NCBI GenBank assembly: GCA_947561585.1
Contig: CANNZV010002293.1
Span: 122,453-186,452 of the forward strand
DNA length: 64,000 nucleotides
Direction of reading: 5' to 3'
Source: Caprella mutica
Lineage: Eukaryota > Arthropoda > Malacostraca > Amphipoda > Caprellidae
Made by a program: the position numbers and the translations under genes. Positions 1 to 11,381 of the stretch are shown piece after piece. Under the pieces are notes generated by a model that worked only from the letters and a program-made list of their open reading frames with translations, ran no database searches and had not been told where the DNA came from. How positions within the stretch are numbered: the first letter of the stretch is position 1; each line of letters begins with the position of its first letter.

Positions 1-160
1 GATAAGTTGGGCAGAAACTTCATGTTAGGACAGTGAATATCTGTATACTTTGTTTTCTAAAATATTAAGATAAATCATTTTGAAAATAATGATAATACTA
101 TATGAGCATTATTATTATTTGGCGGTATTATTTTGTAATAAAATTCTATTATTTTGTAAT

Positions 161-170
161 AAAATTCTTT
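161..170. repeat. Target-site duplication of the non-LTR insertion (left copy)
   Basis: AAAATTCTTT at 161-170 is repeated exactly at 1421-1430 after the oligo(A) tail. Just upstream, a short stretch (TTATTTTGTAATAAAATTC) is itself tandemly duplicated (about 130-147 and 149-167). Confidence 0.85.
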
Positions 171-1229
171 ACCAACGTTACCAACGTTAAGATTGAGGGA
201 GACTCACTTGTGCAGGCATCGTTGCCCGTACGGTTTGGGGGGTTAGGAATCAGGATGTCTAAGGACATTGCGCTACCCGCATTCATTTCTTCCCTTCATG
301 CTACCGAGGATTTGGTTAGATCCATTCTGTGCAGAACACAGATTGATGATGACCGAGAGCTTGGAGCAGCAGTGGAGAAATGGCAAAGTGAGGGTTTAGC
401 CTTAGCTGAGGGAGCTAATGAGAGTCGGCAGAGGTCATGGGATGACCCTAAGTCGGTAGCCACTGTGGCCAGACTGCTCGAGGAGGCTGATCAATTGTCT
501 AGGGCACGTCTGCTGGCATCTGCATGTAGAGAGAGCGGACTTTGGTTACATGCGCTTCCAGTTCCTACACTTGGAACGCTACTCGACGCAGAGTCTTTTC
601 GGGTTGCGATTGCGCTACGTGTTGGTGCGGACATCTGTGAGCCACACGTGTGCCGATGCGGCCAGAGGGTGGATTCAAGGGGACTTCACGGTCTATCATG
701 TCGCTACAGTGCTGGACGCCATCCGAGACATGCAGCCCTGAATGATGTTATTAGGAGAGCTTTGATTTCGGCTGGTATCCCTTCAGTGCTTGAGCCTCTG
801 GGGGTTGATAGGGGTGATGGTAAGCGGCCTGATGGTATCTCAGTCTTCTCTTTTACAGATGGGAGGTGTCTTTGTTGGGATGCAACATGTGTAGACACTT
901 ACGCGGCGTCTCACTTGATCGACTCGGCATTGTCACCTGGTAGCGCAGCCAAGGAGGCGGAGGGGAGGAAGCGACACAAATATGCGGCTCTTGGCATTCG
1001 ATATCGGTTCGAACCCATAGCGGTGGAAACGGCAGGTAGCTATGGTGAAACGACAGGCGCACTCCTTACTGAAATCGGCCGTCGCATTACCGACGTCACT
1101 GATGATGTGAGAGAGACCTTTTGGTTAGAGCAGAGAGTTGGTTTGGCAGTTCAGAGGGGCAATGCTTTCAGTATCCTGACGTCAGTCAAGGAGAAGTATG
1201 ATGACCGCAGTTTGGGTGTTGCCCTGTGA
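171..1229 (+). pseudogene. C-terminus of non-LTR retrotransposon ORF with restriction-like endonuclease motifs
   Basis: The open frame is preserved to a TGA at 1227-1229, but its upstream end is host sequence (the first in-frame ATG, at 102, lies in the flank), so this is a fragment. It begins at the end of the reverse-transcriptase region (LPVRFGGLGIR, then LPAFISSLHAT). It then has a CxC..HGLSC zinc-knuckle-like motif (codons 184-200 counted from 102), an RH..LND segment and a GKRPDG..CWDATC motif with aspartates at codons 244 and 260. That order (CCHC, then RH, then a K/RPD-D nuclease core) is known from the restriction-like endonuclease of R2-type non-LTR elements. The family is inferred from motifs and the exact clade is not assigned. 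RT catalytic motifs and any N-terminal DNA-binding domain are missing, so it cannot act autonomously. Confidence 0.85.
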
Positions 1230-1420
1230 CCTGCTATAGGCACCTCACAGTCGGTTGGAGGCCACTACCATTGGCGATGGTCGGAGCCATGGTCGTAGAG
1301 CAGAGAAGCTTATCTTTCATTTTTTTAATGTTCATTGTCTTAATAAAGATAATTGCTTTTTTTAAAATTATTTAAAGGAGGTTTGCTTCTTCTGGCAGGG
1401 GGCCTTTTTAAAAAAAAAAA
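171..1420 (+). mobile_element. 5'-truncated non-LTR retrotransposon
   Basis: The segment encodes the C-terminal part of a retrotransposon polyprotein, followed by a 3' UTR and an oligo(A) run (1410-1424). It is flanked by a perfect 10-bp direct repeat, AAAATTCTTT, at 161-170 and 1421-1430, the target-site duplication expected of target-primed reverse transcription. The matching place in the right arm (about 53150) lacks the element, so insertion followed the inverted duplication. The coding part is much more GC-rich than its surroundings. The element is truncated at its 5' end, as is common for dead-on-arrival LINE copies. A roughly 92-bp piece of the same 3' UTR recurs at 60960-61051. Confidence 0.9.
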
Positions 1421-1779
1421 AAAATTCTTTTATAATGCTCACAGGTTTATTTCGATATTCTTTTAATGAAGATAATTTTACAGATTGAATATTACTATGT
1501 ATATTATGTATATTATTGTATATTATTCCAATTACTTATAAAAAATATTGATTGTATAGGAAATATAAAACTTTATTCTCCTGTCAGAAAAGTAATGCCT
1601 TATTTGACTATTTCTTCTATTATTCTTAGACAATATTTCGGTGATTTATTTTGTACTTTCAGGTGAACTTAATGATAATAAAATCTTCCATTATGATAAT
1701 TGATAATAATGAGAAAATCGTTCTTCGTACTTACTGCTTCTTTATTTGAATATTTTTGATTTATAATCTTCTTCTTCAT

Positions 1780-1975
1780 CTCAATCCCTCTTCATTTCTT
1801 TTTCTCTTTCCATCTCCTTCTCACGGCTGCAGAGTATCGATGCAATGACTTCATTTGACTCATTAAATGCATCAGCATCAGGTTGCGTGCAAAATAAGGT
1901 CTGTTCCAAAGTATCTCAGTCTCCAAATTACCAGAGATTATCTTCATGTTGAGTGAGTTCATCCTTTAACATGTG
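1780..1975 (-). pseudogene. Coding-like remnant, left-arm copy (frame broken)
   Basis: On the minus strand this matches the open frame at 52580-52771. The codon that is TTA after TGG in the right copy is TAA here, giving a premature stop after about 14 codons; the remainder still reads DTLEQTLFCTQPDADAFNES. The product is not recognised. A Glu/Lys-rich tail (EKEMEREKEMKRD) ends at a stop in both copies. Confidence 0.45.
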
Positions 1976-3475
1976 GGAATTAAACCATACACTTATTTAG
2001 AACTGAGTTTAATCTGACTGAGGAGTTTAATCTCGACAAACCAAATTCATTCAATATAATAACACTATTCATATCGCTCATGGGTAAATAAAATTTGGCC
2101 CAGTACATTAATATGATAAAAGCTATTAATTTACAAAAAATCAAATAATGGGGTACTAGATGGTTAGATGGAAAGAGATGGCAGACTGAAAAGTAATCTA
2201 GAAATTACATGGGGTACATGGGGTTGCTGTGGTTTTTCATTCTCATGGAATGTTACCTTGGTAGAAGTTCGGTTCAATGTGGAGAATCCATCCCATTGAA
2301 TTGTCATATAGGCAAAACCTGATTTACGTATAGAGTATTAACGTATATATGGCTGAAACTAGATTAACGTATTGGAAAGATTATATCCTGGAATAGGGAG
2401 GATTTAATCAGTCGAAATTAATAAAATATTGATATATTGATGTTAAACTATTTTTCTTTATTAAACTATCTCCTCGGCAACATCCTTTGCCAAGATGGTT
2501 TCAACATAACAGGCTTCATCCCAGCTGTCACCATGTTGGCCCATTTGGCAAAAAACCACACAGTACAAATGTGATTTGTGAACCTAGTACCCACATGGTT
2601 CCCATTAATTTTGATTGGTTGGGTAATCCTTACCTAAATCATTATTAACTATTCTGTATAAATCTGTGAGTCAATATAAAACTATTTAGACTATCTTTCC
2701 CACTTTCTGTTTATTCTATTTCACATGTCTCAAATTTATGCCGGTTTCAGTTCCTGAAAACAGAGAGATAAATAAATTTTATTGACTAATTCAGAAGTAA
2801 CGGTCTGATCTTAATGTTGCTAAGAGATTTATTTACTTCGCGAAACGCACAAATATAATATACACTATTTTCTTTTATAATTTGAATTAAAATATCCCTC
2901 CTGAAGTGATAATTTGTACTAATATTTTTTCATCCATTTTAGAACGGAACAACAATGATATTGTAAAGTGAATATAAGTTGGGGAAAAAAGTATTTCGTA
3001 TTTATTTGAATTGGATTTTCTCAAAGCATAATTTGCGTAATAGTTTTGGCCCGTCTGTGAGTCTAAACTGGTAGGACATTTTTTTATTTGTTTTGTTTTT
3101 TAGATCAATGCTTGATTTTCTTTAATTTTGTCACTGTAACTAAATACCAATGACTTTTAGCTACATACATACATACATATACATAACTTCATGCAATTGA
3201 TTAATGCTAACTAAAAATTAGACCAATTCAGAGCCATCTGACTTACAATGATTATAACCCGCAATTTATTTAATAATCTCTATTTAACTATTAATTCAGT
3301 TCACATTGACCAAATATTGTTCTGAAGTGCTGCTCTATATAATAATAAATGTTTAAACCTAAACATTTTCAATTTAATGTTCCAATTTTAATTATATTTA
3401 TGTTTGTCCTTTGAGTTTCAAACATTAATTACCTAAAGGCACATCAAACAATTCTCAAACCAAAATAAAGTCTCC
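1976..3475. other. AT-rich arm sequence without a gene
   Basis: Non-coding apart from the dispersed repeat at 2480-2650. It holds a short (ACAT)n microsatellite at about 3163-3184. It is matched throughout by the right arm (about 51070-52570). No gene seen. Confidence 0.6.
2480..2650 (-). repeat. Dispersed repeat, copy 1 of 3
   Basis: The reverse complement shares a core with 51905-52095 (its arm partner) and, at lower identity, with 54113-54230 outside the arms. Shared landmarks are ACCATGTGGGTACTAGG and ATGGGCCAACATGGTGACAG. The plus strand reads a conserved peptide-like stretch (TMLAHLAKNHTVQ, then FVNLVPTWFP), open in parts of all three copies. The family is not recognised. Confidence 0.6.
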
Positions 3476-3670
3476 ATGTCGAATAACATTTATCTCGACA
3501 GAGTCGAAAACAAAACTGTCGAATTCAAATTGTGGGGAAAACCTCTTACGAATTGTCAGCTGCAAATGACATCCTTGATAGAGTTAAAGGGACGTCACAA
3601 GACAGAAGGAGGTGGGTCAGACGTACGTGGATATTCTGATGTTGAAAACAACTTACTCTACTATCAATAA
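3476..3670 (+). CDS. Short conserved open frame, left-arm copy (unrecognised)
   Basis: A 64-codon frame beginning MSNNIYLDRVENKTVEF, with a counterpart at 50871-51071. The first 40 residues are nearly identical between the arms (FKLWGK, TNCQLQMTSLIELKGR). The frames then diverge through small indels around the EGGG/EGRG stretch and come back together at YSDVENNLLY. Retained opening over about 65 codons in both copies is unusual in this AT-rich DNA and suggests an exon or pseudogene fragment. No family is recognised and no clear splice sites were assigned. It may not be translated. Confidence 0.35.
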   Translation: MSNNIYLDRVENKTVEFKLWGKPLTNCQLQMTSLIELKGRHKTEGGGSDVRGYSDVENNLLYYQ

Positions 3671-4910
3671 AATGAATAGTTTTCCAGTCTATTGAATAAC
3701 ATCATAACTAGTGTATTTCATAGATTGAGATTATTGAAGCGTGTCACACAACTTATTGAAAATGTTTCTGTATAATTTAATTTTAGCATACTATTTAGAA
3801 TTATTGATTAATTTCTACATAACTATATTCACATCATTACCGATTTCCCGAGAAGAACTTTTGTGAATAAAATAGAGTACAATATAATGATTATAGATAC
3901 GTTATAATATATCAATTAATAACTTTAATTATTAGTTTTCAGTCAAACCATTCATAATGCAAAAGAAAATATTCGCAATATTCCACTTTTGATCTTATCA
4001 TTTATATACTAAGGAAATGGTCCGTAGATATAATTTAGTACCATTCATCCTTTAGAATGATCCGTATGTCTCTATTTGTAAAATTAAGTTTTTATGACAT
4101 CTAAGTGAATCGAAACTAGGTGTATTTGATGTCGAATGAGGAGATATTCATTGTGATGTCGTTCAAATTCTGTATTTGTAATGCTCGTTGATTATTTTAA
4201 TATTTCATAGGATTGATTGAATTGAAATTTGCTAACTAAATCGTATTATCTTGTAATTATAACGAATAGTTTTTTTTAACAAAATCACTTAATAATAAAG
4301 GAAGCTTTCATAATAGGAGATAATTAGTTTCAAATCTGCTAATAAATTAATTATAATTGAAGACTTGAAGGAGAAAGTATCTTTTATACAAACAGTTTTA
4401 ACTGCATTATCTCAGTTTAATTCGAACATTAGATTAAATTCGGTATTGTAAAATACTAATCTTTTAAGTTACTATCAAAGTAGTGTTCTATATATTTTAT
4501 TTGACAGCCATGGAGCAATAGATACTTCTTCGATTCCATTTCTTATTTTCGCTTAAGAAGAAATCGGTCAACTAAATTTGAATTGAAGGTTTCATTACCT
4601 ACACAACAGTTTCGATCTCTGATGGAAATTTACTTATTTGAAATGTATATAACATTGTCCATTTAATAACTAATATATTCATATCATATTCCTCTAATAG
4701 TGACTACCAAATGAATTATTCATTTTACTCTCTTAATTTTTATGTGTTGATTTTGTAATATTTATTCAATCCTCAACAAATGTCACGTCCTATCACTCCA
4801 TTCTTTCTTACAAAGCTTTGATGTTCATCTTTATGAACTGGTATTCACAATATTTCAGTGAATGTCCAACATTAGTTTATCCCTTCAAGCTACTTTTTCA
4901 GTTTTTTCAG

Positions 4911-4984
4911 ACTGAACAGGCAGAAAAAAGTGAAAAGGATTCCGCTGCGAATTATGCCTTCGAATTTCTGTACTTTGATCAAGA
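4911..4984 (+). other. Candidate internal exon, left-arm copy
   Basis: A pyrimidine-rich tract ending TTTTTTCAG (4902-4910) is followed by 74 coding-like bases and a consensus splice donor, GTAAGT, at 4985-4990. One frame reads SEKDSAANYAFEFLYFDQ, with a phase-2 end. In the right-arm copy (49564-49644) the acceptor is eroded and a 7-bp duplication shifts the frame, while the donor is kept. This suggests a real exon, or a recently lost one, in the left arm. The protein is not recognised and neighbouring exons were not found. Confidence 0.35.
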
Positions 4985-5665
4985 GTAAGTTTAGCCTTTT
5001 AATATAATTGCAGATAAATTTAGAGCCAGCAGTTTCTGTACTGTAATCAATAATTCACATTATAAATTATGAGGTTAACTTGTTATCATATCTTGTGGAT
5101 TGTTGCGACTAAGAATGAATAAGTTTCATTATCAATATATACATAGAAATTAATATTTCATTGATTGCTCACACTAATGATACTTATCTTACATGAAAAT
5201 TAACATGCATGCAATTTTCTTATTATGTGTATTTAATTCAAACCTTTTCATTAATACTATCATTTCTGTTATAAAAAATATGATAACTTTTTCCAGACTT
5301 CGTCCCCATTAATTTTGTAAATTTGAATTGCCTCAATTACAGGTTAAAAATTTCAGTTTCAAGCACAATATTCATTATTATCATCTATCAATCATGATCC
5401 CCTTGATTTATAATATATATCATTTTTACAATGCGATCATACACAATATTTCTATTCTGTAAACTATCCCCAATTTTTTCCTTCAGTATACTGTAATACC
5501 TATTCGATGTTCCGAAATTCAGCAAATTATCCTTTGGATATTCGCAATTTTGCAAACTTTTTAATTCTAGCTATATCTGAAACTTTTTATATGTGAATAA
5601 TCAATTTGCAGGTAACCTTTTTCGTCATTCATCACACGTTATAGCATCTTACTAAGTTCACTGTA

Positions 5666-5908
5666 GGTACAACAATGGATCTCTTCAGCAACTTCTCCTC
5701 TATTGACTTTGGCATAGAAAGTATTCAGTACTTTCCTCTTGTCTGCAACAGACGAGATATTTTGAAACTTATCTCAAAGTTGCTCAGGAACATCTCTAAT
5801 TAACTGATGTTACTGCTGGTATCTGATGGGAGTGAAACATCCGTAGATTGCACACACCATTTAGTGTCTATTTCCTAAATAAGTTCGAGAAAATCTCTCA
5901 TATTTTGG
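5666..5908 (+). repeat. Repeat A, left arm (flanks the 24-bp satellite)
   Basis: One of four related segments: 5666-5908 (+), 11237-11381 (-), 38279-38519 (+) and 48644-48886 (-). It begins GTACAACAATGGATCTC. The plus strand opens with MDLFSNFSSIDFGIESIQYF and closes at TAA after about 43 codons. The minus strand reads DKFQNISSVADKGKVLN and KVNRGEVAEEIH, preceded in every copy by a TGA that could derive from CGA. Both strands look coding-like and the true sense is unresolved. Each arm carries two copies in opposite orientation, with the satellite array between them. Confidence 0.7.
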
Positions 5909-8900
5909 TATCTGATGGAGGTGAAACTTCATCTCGTTGTTTTTCTTTAAAATAACTTAACAATTGTGATTGGTCAATCATACGGGTTTTGGCTTTTGTT
6001 GAATCGTCTTATTTAGCAGCGTAGCGAAGACATTCCCATATGGCATGAATCTAATATGATCTTTGCAAATATTTGTTTATTCATACACATAATTTTATAT
6101 ATTTTATATTGAAGTTTTTCAAAGCGATATAACCCAGTGGTCCATGATTTGTGATGAACACCTAATACGTAACATATTAAAGTTAACAAGGATAACAAAT
6201 GAAATAATATTTTAGATCGAAATCATAACCAAGTTCAACTTTTCTTACGATTAGTAGATATCTTTTCATTTCCGCTTATGAAAGAGAAAGAATTTATTCA
6301 TTAACTTTGTTATTCAAGTTTATTTCATTATGTTCTTTTTTATTCATTATTCCCCTAATGGGATGATTGCAGTGTCGTTCTCGCCTTTGAATTTGGACTT
6401 CTGAGTATTGTGAAAATAAGCATTTTTTTTATTCGCGATAATGCACTGTTATTTTTTCAATTAGAACATACCTTGCAGAATTTCCACTACTCATTATTTA
6501 TGAATATCTTTTGAATATTATAAAATTTCACGATTTCATTATAGTTAAGAGAGAGAGTGTTATTAAATGTTTGATACCTCTCTCTGTTACATTAATTGTT
6601 TTTTGTAAATATGATAATATTCATTTTTATGAGTAATAATGTTCTAAATATTAATTATTGATATTTGTATTAGTTGAATACAGTTCAATTGTAATTAGTT
6701 AAAACAAATTGCATACACAATGTTAAGTAAACACAAACATAATATATACTATAATTTGTATAGTAGAATTTACACAATATTCATACTTTTACTTAAAAAA
6801 TAAATAATATATTTCCTTTTCTATATGGATATATCAATTGCATTATATTAAAATAGCACAATATAATATCTCAAATAAATTATTTCCAAGTCAAATTTAG
6901 ATCGCATGCCAAAGTGTGATGCAATTTACTGGTCAATATCCCCAATAATTGTTTGGATGTTCTACCCTGGGAATTCATTTAAGATGAACAACTCTCCGTG
7001 AATCTCTTTAATTTCTGACAAGATTTCTTATCGAGATGATAGAAAATCATTCGTTATTTGGTTTATTCTTTTTAATTGATACAGATAGTGTTAAAATTGC
7101 AGTTTTTACTCATTAGCATAAATTGAAACTAATGAATTTTTAAAAGTTTAAATAATTGGATATTTTATTATAAGAAAATAGCTAATGTTTTTGTTCTAAA
7201 CCTGAATATATTATTAACTAATTGTAAATTTGATTTCAATTTATTTCACAATATCTATTGTGAATCTATTTCTCAATAATATTTCACAATATCTAACAAT
7301 TATTAAAATAATACTAAACACCCATGGATTGAGAACCATGAATATTTCATCTGATAGTAGCCTGTAGTACAGATAATATTTTGGATATGTTTTTTTTCCA
7401 TAGTATTTATTATTTTGAATTGAGGTCGATTTTGAACGAGGAGTATGAACTCATCTGAATATATTGAATATTTTAATTTAATCATGATTAAAATATGCAC
7501 ATAAATAACAGTATAATTTATTTAACTTTTATAAAATATTATTTATATAGTTATAACCTTTTTTTGATAAAACAGAATAATAAGTTATTGTAATCAAATA
7601 TATCGAGAAATTTTCATATTTCGGATGAAAGGAACAGAATAACAAAGTCAAATATTATATAAGAGTCGTGTTTTCGTAGAGAAAATAATATTAATTTTCC
7701 ATTGAGTGAATGATGGTATATTATTTGTTTTTTTCTAACGAAATAGATAATTTAATTCTATGTTACTATGTTATATAATCTAACATACATAATGTCAAAA
7801 TTTGAATGAACCTATAAGAAAGAAAATCACAGTGAGGGGAGTTAACTAAACGTTAATAATTTATGGACGTATAAAATAAAACTGAGAAATAAAAGATGGA
7901 GAAATACTTTTCAATTTAATTAAATTGTTTAATGATAATTAATATGAAACTAAACTGGGATATACAAATATATTCTTCGGTTACAATTTCCATACAATTT
8001 TCCTAATTCATTGCCCCTCTTTTCCATACAATTCCAATAATATTCGTATTTATTGTAGAAAGATATTACACATTACTTGCCAATGTAATTAATTCCCTCT
8101 CAGTAAAAAGTGCCAATTAAATTCTTCAATTACAATCTGATAATATCATTACTATTGCATTTTCAAAGCAGAGAGAATTGCAATTGTTATATATTGCAGT
8201 CATCGAAGTAATTGGAATCATCGAGTCATAATTTTAATTCAAAGAATTATTTGTGAATTGCAGTATATAATTAATTTTTCGTATCAATACATCAATGAAC
8301 AATGTGCATATTACGAGCTGCACGCACTGTCATTTAGCTGTATATTTAAATTAATCACTTGACCTGTAAATGAGGAAGAATAAAACTTTCAAATGTATGT
8401 ATATCATTTGTACCCATATTATGAACCGAAAGAATATATTGTAAAATATTAAATCTACTCACAATTATAGATTTCTTAAAACAACGGAAGGTGGAAGTAA
8501 GTTACAGCTTAATGTCTTCGCTTAGTACATCGTTGATATAGAAATAGCCTTAACATATTAGTGATGTGAATTGAAAGGAAAATTGTAATACGATATAACA
8601 ATTATTTAAAATTGTAATATGCAAACAATTTGATAATAAGTGAAACAGAAAATGTATGAGTCCATTGGGATTGATATTATTATTGAATATACAAATTAGA
8701 AACAGCATCTTGCACATAATGTATGACATGGCATTCATTCATTTAGAGTTGCCTGTATTTGCCAAAAAAATGTTACTAATATTTATTGCTACAAACAAAC
8801 ATCTTTCACTGTTAAAGTCATTAATATAATTAAGAAGTACTACTCCAATAATTTAATTAACTCATTCAGTTCACCTATTTTTCTGCAAGGAAATTAAGTA

Positions 8901-9665
8901 TCGTTTTTGTTGTCAAACTCCAGTAAAACTCTCCTCGTTCTTTAGAGTATAATGCAAATAAACCTCAAAGAGAATCTCAAGATTTCCTTATGTTATTTCC
9001 TCTGTAAAATATTGAATATAAGGAGCCATTCCTCTTCCATTCATTTTAACCATTAAAATAGAACTCTGGCGGTATTTTTAGGGGGAAATTTGAACGATGT
9101 GTTCATTACATCGATTTTTTCTTTTCAGTTTTATCATTATGAAAATATTCCTTTTAGGGAATAAATGATGATAATAATAATAGAATGATTTTTTTAAAGA
9201 AAAATAATCAATAATATATTATTATAAATCAATATTATACAAATGAATTGGTAGCATCTTATTCTCAATTTAATAATGAATACTTAATGGAATAAAATTT
9301 TAACCATATTTGAGTGACCAACTCGAAATTTATATATTCATGAGCAATGTTTTAATATTCAAATCTACTTCAATTCAAATTTTATACAATGAAAAATAAT
9401 ACCATATCAAATTTTAAATTAAATAATTTATCTTCACAATTAATCATTGTTAATTTAACTTTTTATCTAATTAAATGTATTTGATATCAATGACGATTTA
9501 AAGGATTTTTTTAATTATCTGTAATGAATGAAACATTAATAATCTTATGTGATTTAATATTTACTATAAAATACTCTAAATTTACTAAAATTTCCCATGA
9601 AACTTGATGAAATAATTTTATTTTAGATAAGTAGATAATAATGTGTAGTAATTAGATAAAAGAGG
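5909..9665. other. AT-rich arm sequence, no gene seen
   Basis: Low-complexity AT-rich sequence paired with about 44851-48643 in the right arm. Open frames at 6013-6198, 7303-7500 and 8550-8738 (minus strand) are short, compositionally AT-driven and not convincing as genes. Confidence 0.6.
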
Positions 9666-10787
9666 TGTTACAATTTCTTCAGTTTAGTATGTTACAATTT
9701 CTTCAGTTTAGTATGTTACAGTTTCTTCAGTTTAGTTTGTTAGAATTTCTTCAGTTTGGTATGTTACAATTTCTTCAGTTTAGTATGTTACAATTTCTTC
9801 AGTTTAGTATGTTATAATTTCTTCAGTTTAATATGTTACAATTTCTTCAATTTAGTATGTTACAATTTCTTCAGTTTAGTATGTTACAATTTCTTCAGTT
9901 TAGTATGTTACAGTTTCTTCAGTTTAGTATGTTACAATTTCTTCAGTTTAGTATGTTACAATTTCTTCAGTTTAGTTTGTTACAATTTCTTCAGTTTAGT
10001 ATGTTACAATTTCTTCAGTTTAGTATGTTACAATTTCTTCAATTTAGTATGTTACAATTTCTTCAGTTTAGTATGTTACAATTTCTTCAGTTTAGTATGT
10101 TACAATTTCTTCAGTTTAGTTTGTTACAATTTCTTCAGTTTAGTATGTTACAATTTCTTCAGTTTACTATGTTACAATTTCTTCAGTTTAGTATGTTACA
10201 GTTTCTTCAGTTTAGTATGTTACAATTTCTTCAGTTTAGTATGTTACAATTTCTTCAGTTTAGTATGTTACAATTTCTTCAGTTTAGTATGTAACAATTT
10301 CTTGAGTTTAGTATGTTACAATTTCTTCAGTTTAGTATGTTACAATTTCTTCAGTTTGGTATGTTACAGTTTGTTCAGTTTAGTATGTTACAGTTTCTTC
10401 AGTTTAGTATGTTACAATTTCTTCAATTTAGTATGTTACAATTTCTTCAGTTTAGTATGTTACAATTTCTTCAGTTTAGTATGTTACAATTTCTTCAGTT
10501 TAGTATGTTACAATTTCTTCAGTTTAGTATGTTACAATTTCTTCAGTTTAGTATGTTACAATTTCTTCAGTTTAGTATGTTACAATTTCTTCAGTTTGGT
10601 ATGTTACAGTTTGTTCAGTTTAGTATGTTACAGTTTCTTCAGTTTAGTATGTTACAATTTCTTCAATTTAGTATGTTACAATTTCTTTAGTTTAGTATGT
10701 TACAATTTCTTCAGTTTAGTATGTTACAATTTCTTCAGTTTAGCATGTTACAATTTCTTCAGTTTAGTATGTTACAGTTTCTTCTGT
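9666..10787 (+). repeat. 24-bp satellite array, left arm (about 47 units)
   Basis: Head-to-tail copies of a 24-bp unit starting TGTTACAATTTCTTC and ending AGTTTAGTA, with scattered single-base variants. A 240-bp block (10 units) is repeated, marked by the variant TTACAGTTTGTTCAG near 10365 and again near 10605. Because 24 is divisible by three and two of the three frames lack stops, the array gives long spurious open frames of 8-residue repeats (SLVCYNFF or MLQFLQFS). The orientation is opposite to the right-arm array at 39003-44850, as expected for inverted arms. Confidence 0.97.
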
Positions 10788-10919
10788 TTCTAGTTCCCTA
10801 ACTGCCTCTCAGTTGCGATATTTTGGCGCATAGTGTTTACTTTGTTTGCTCATAACAGTTATTGAATTCTGTGCCAAAGGATTATGGAGGGATGAGTAAA
10901 GTGAAGAGACTTTGCCTTA

Positions 10920-11039
10920 GGCCCACACTATATACTAGCGTTATACTACCGCCTTCTATTAATTTAACTATGATTAATTGAGGATGCGGAAACTGGGCAG
11001 TTTAAATGCGGCGGTAAAACTGCTAGTATAGTATGGACT
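10920..11039. mobile_element. Small MITE-like element, left arm
   Basis: About 120 bp with imperfect terminal inverted repeats (GGCCCACACTATA on the left; AGTCCATACTATA reading in from the right) and internal continuation through CTAGCG and ACCGCC. It is flanked by TTA on both sides (10917-10919 and 11040-11042). It is also present at 38750-38868, so it predates the inverted duplication. The TTA duplication would fit a PIF/Harbinger-type MITE; that is inference. Confidence 0.55.
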
Positions 11040-11236
11040 TTAGGAATGACTAATAATGAAACTGAGAGAAGATGTGAAATTTATTTGTTGTAATAATAAT
11101 TTAGATTGACCAGTTATAACTCATATGTTGCATTGTATAGTTTTATGAATATGTAGAGAAAGAACAAGTCTATTAATATAATTTTTTTGTAATTTTGGTA
11201 AATCCTTCCAATGAAGAACTGGTTTCATTATTGTGT

Positions 11237-11381
11237 TCCTGAGCAGCTTTGAAGATGTTCCTGAGCTACTTTGAGATAAGTTTCAGAATATCTCGTCTGT
11301 TGCAGACAAGGGGAAAGTACTGAATACTTTCTATGCCAAAGTCAATAGAGGAGAAGTTGCTGAAGAGATCCATTGTTGTTT
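11237..11381 (-). repeat. Repeat B, left arm (short copy)
   Basis: Matches repeat A in inverted orientation over the DKFQNISSVADKGKVLN-encoding part. Its far part is missing compared with 38279-38519, and it contains a local duplication of TTCCTGAGC..CTTTGA. With repeat A at 5666 it brackets the 24-bp satellite. Confidence 0.6.

Noticed and set aside
550..1062. Small frames overlapping the retrotransposon coding region
   Set aside because: Other-frame shadows of the retrotransposon ORF.
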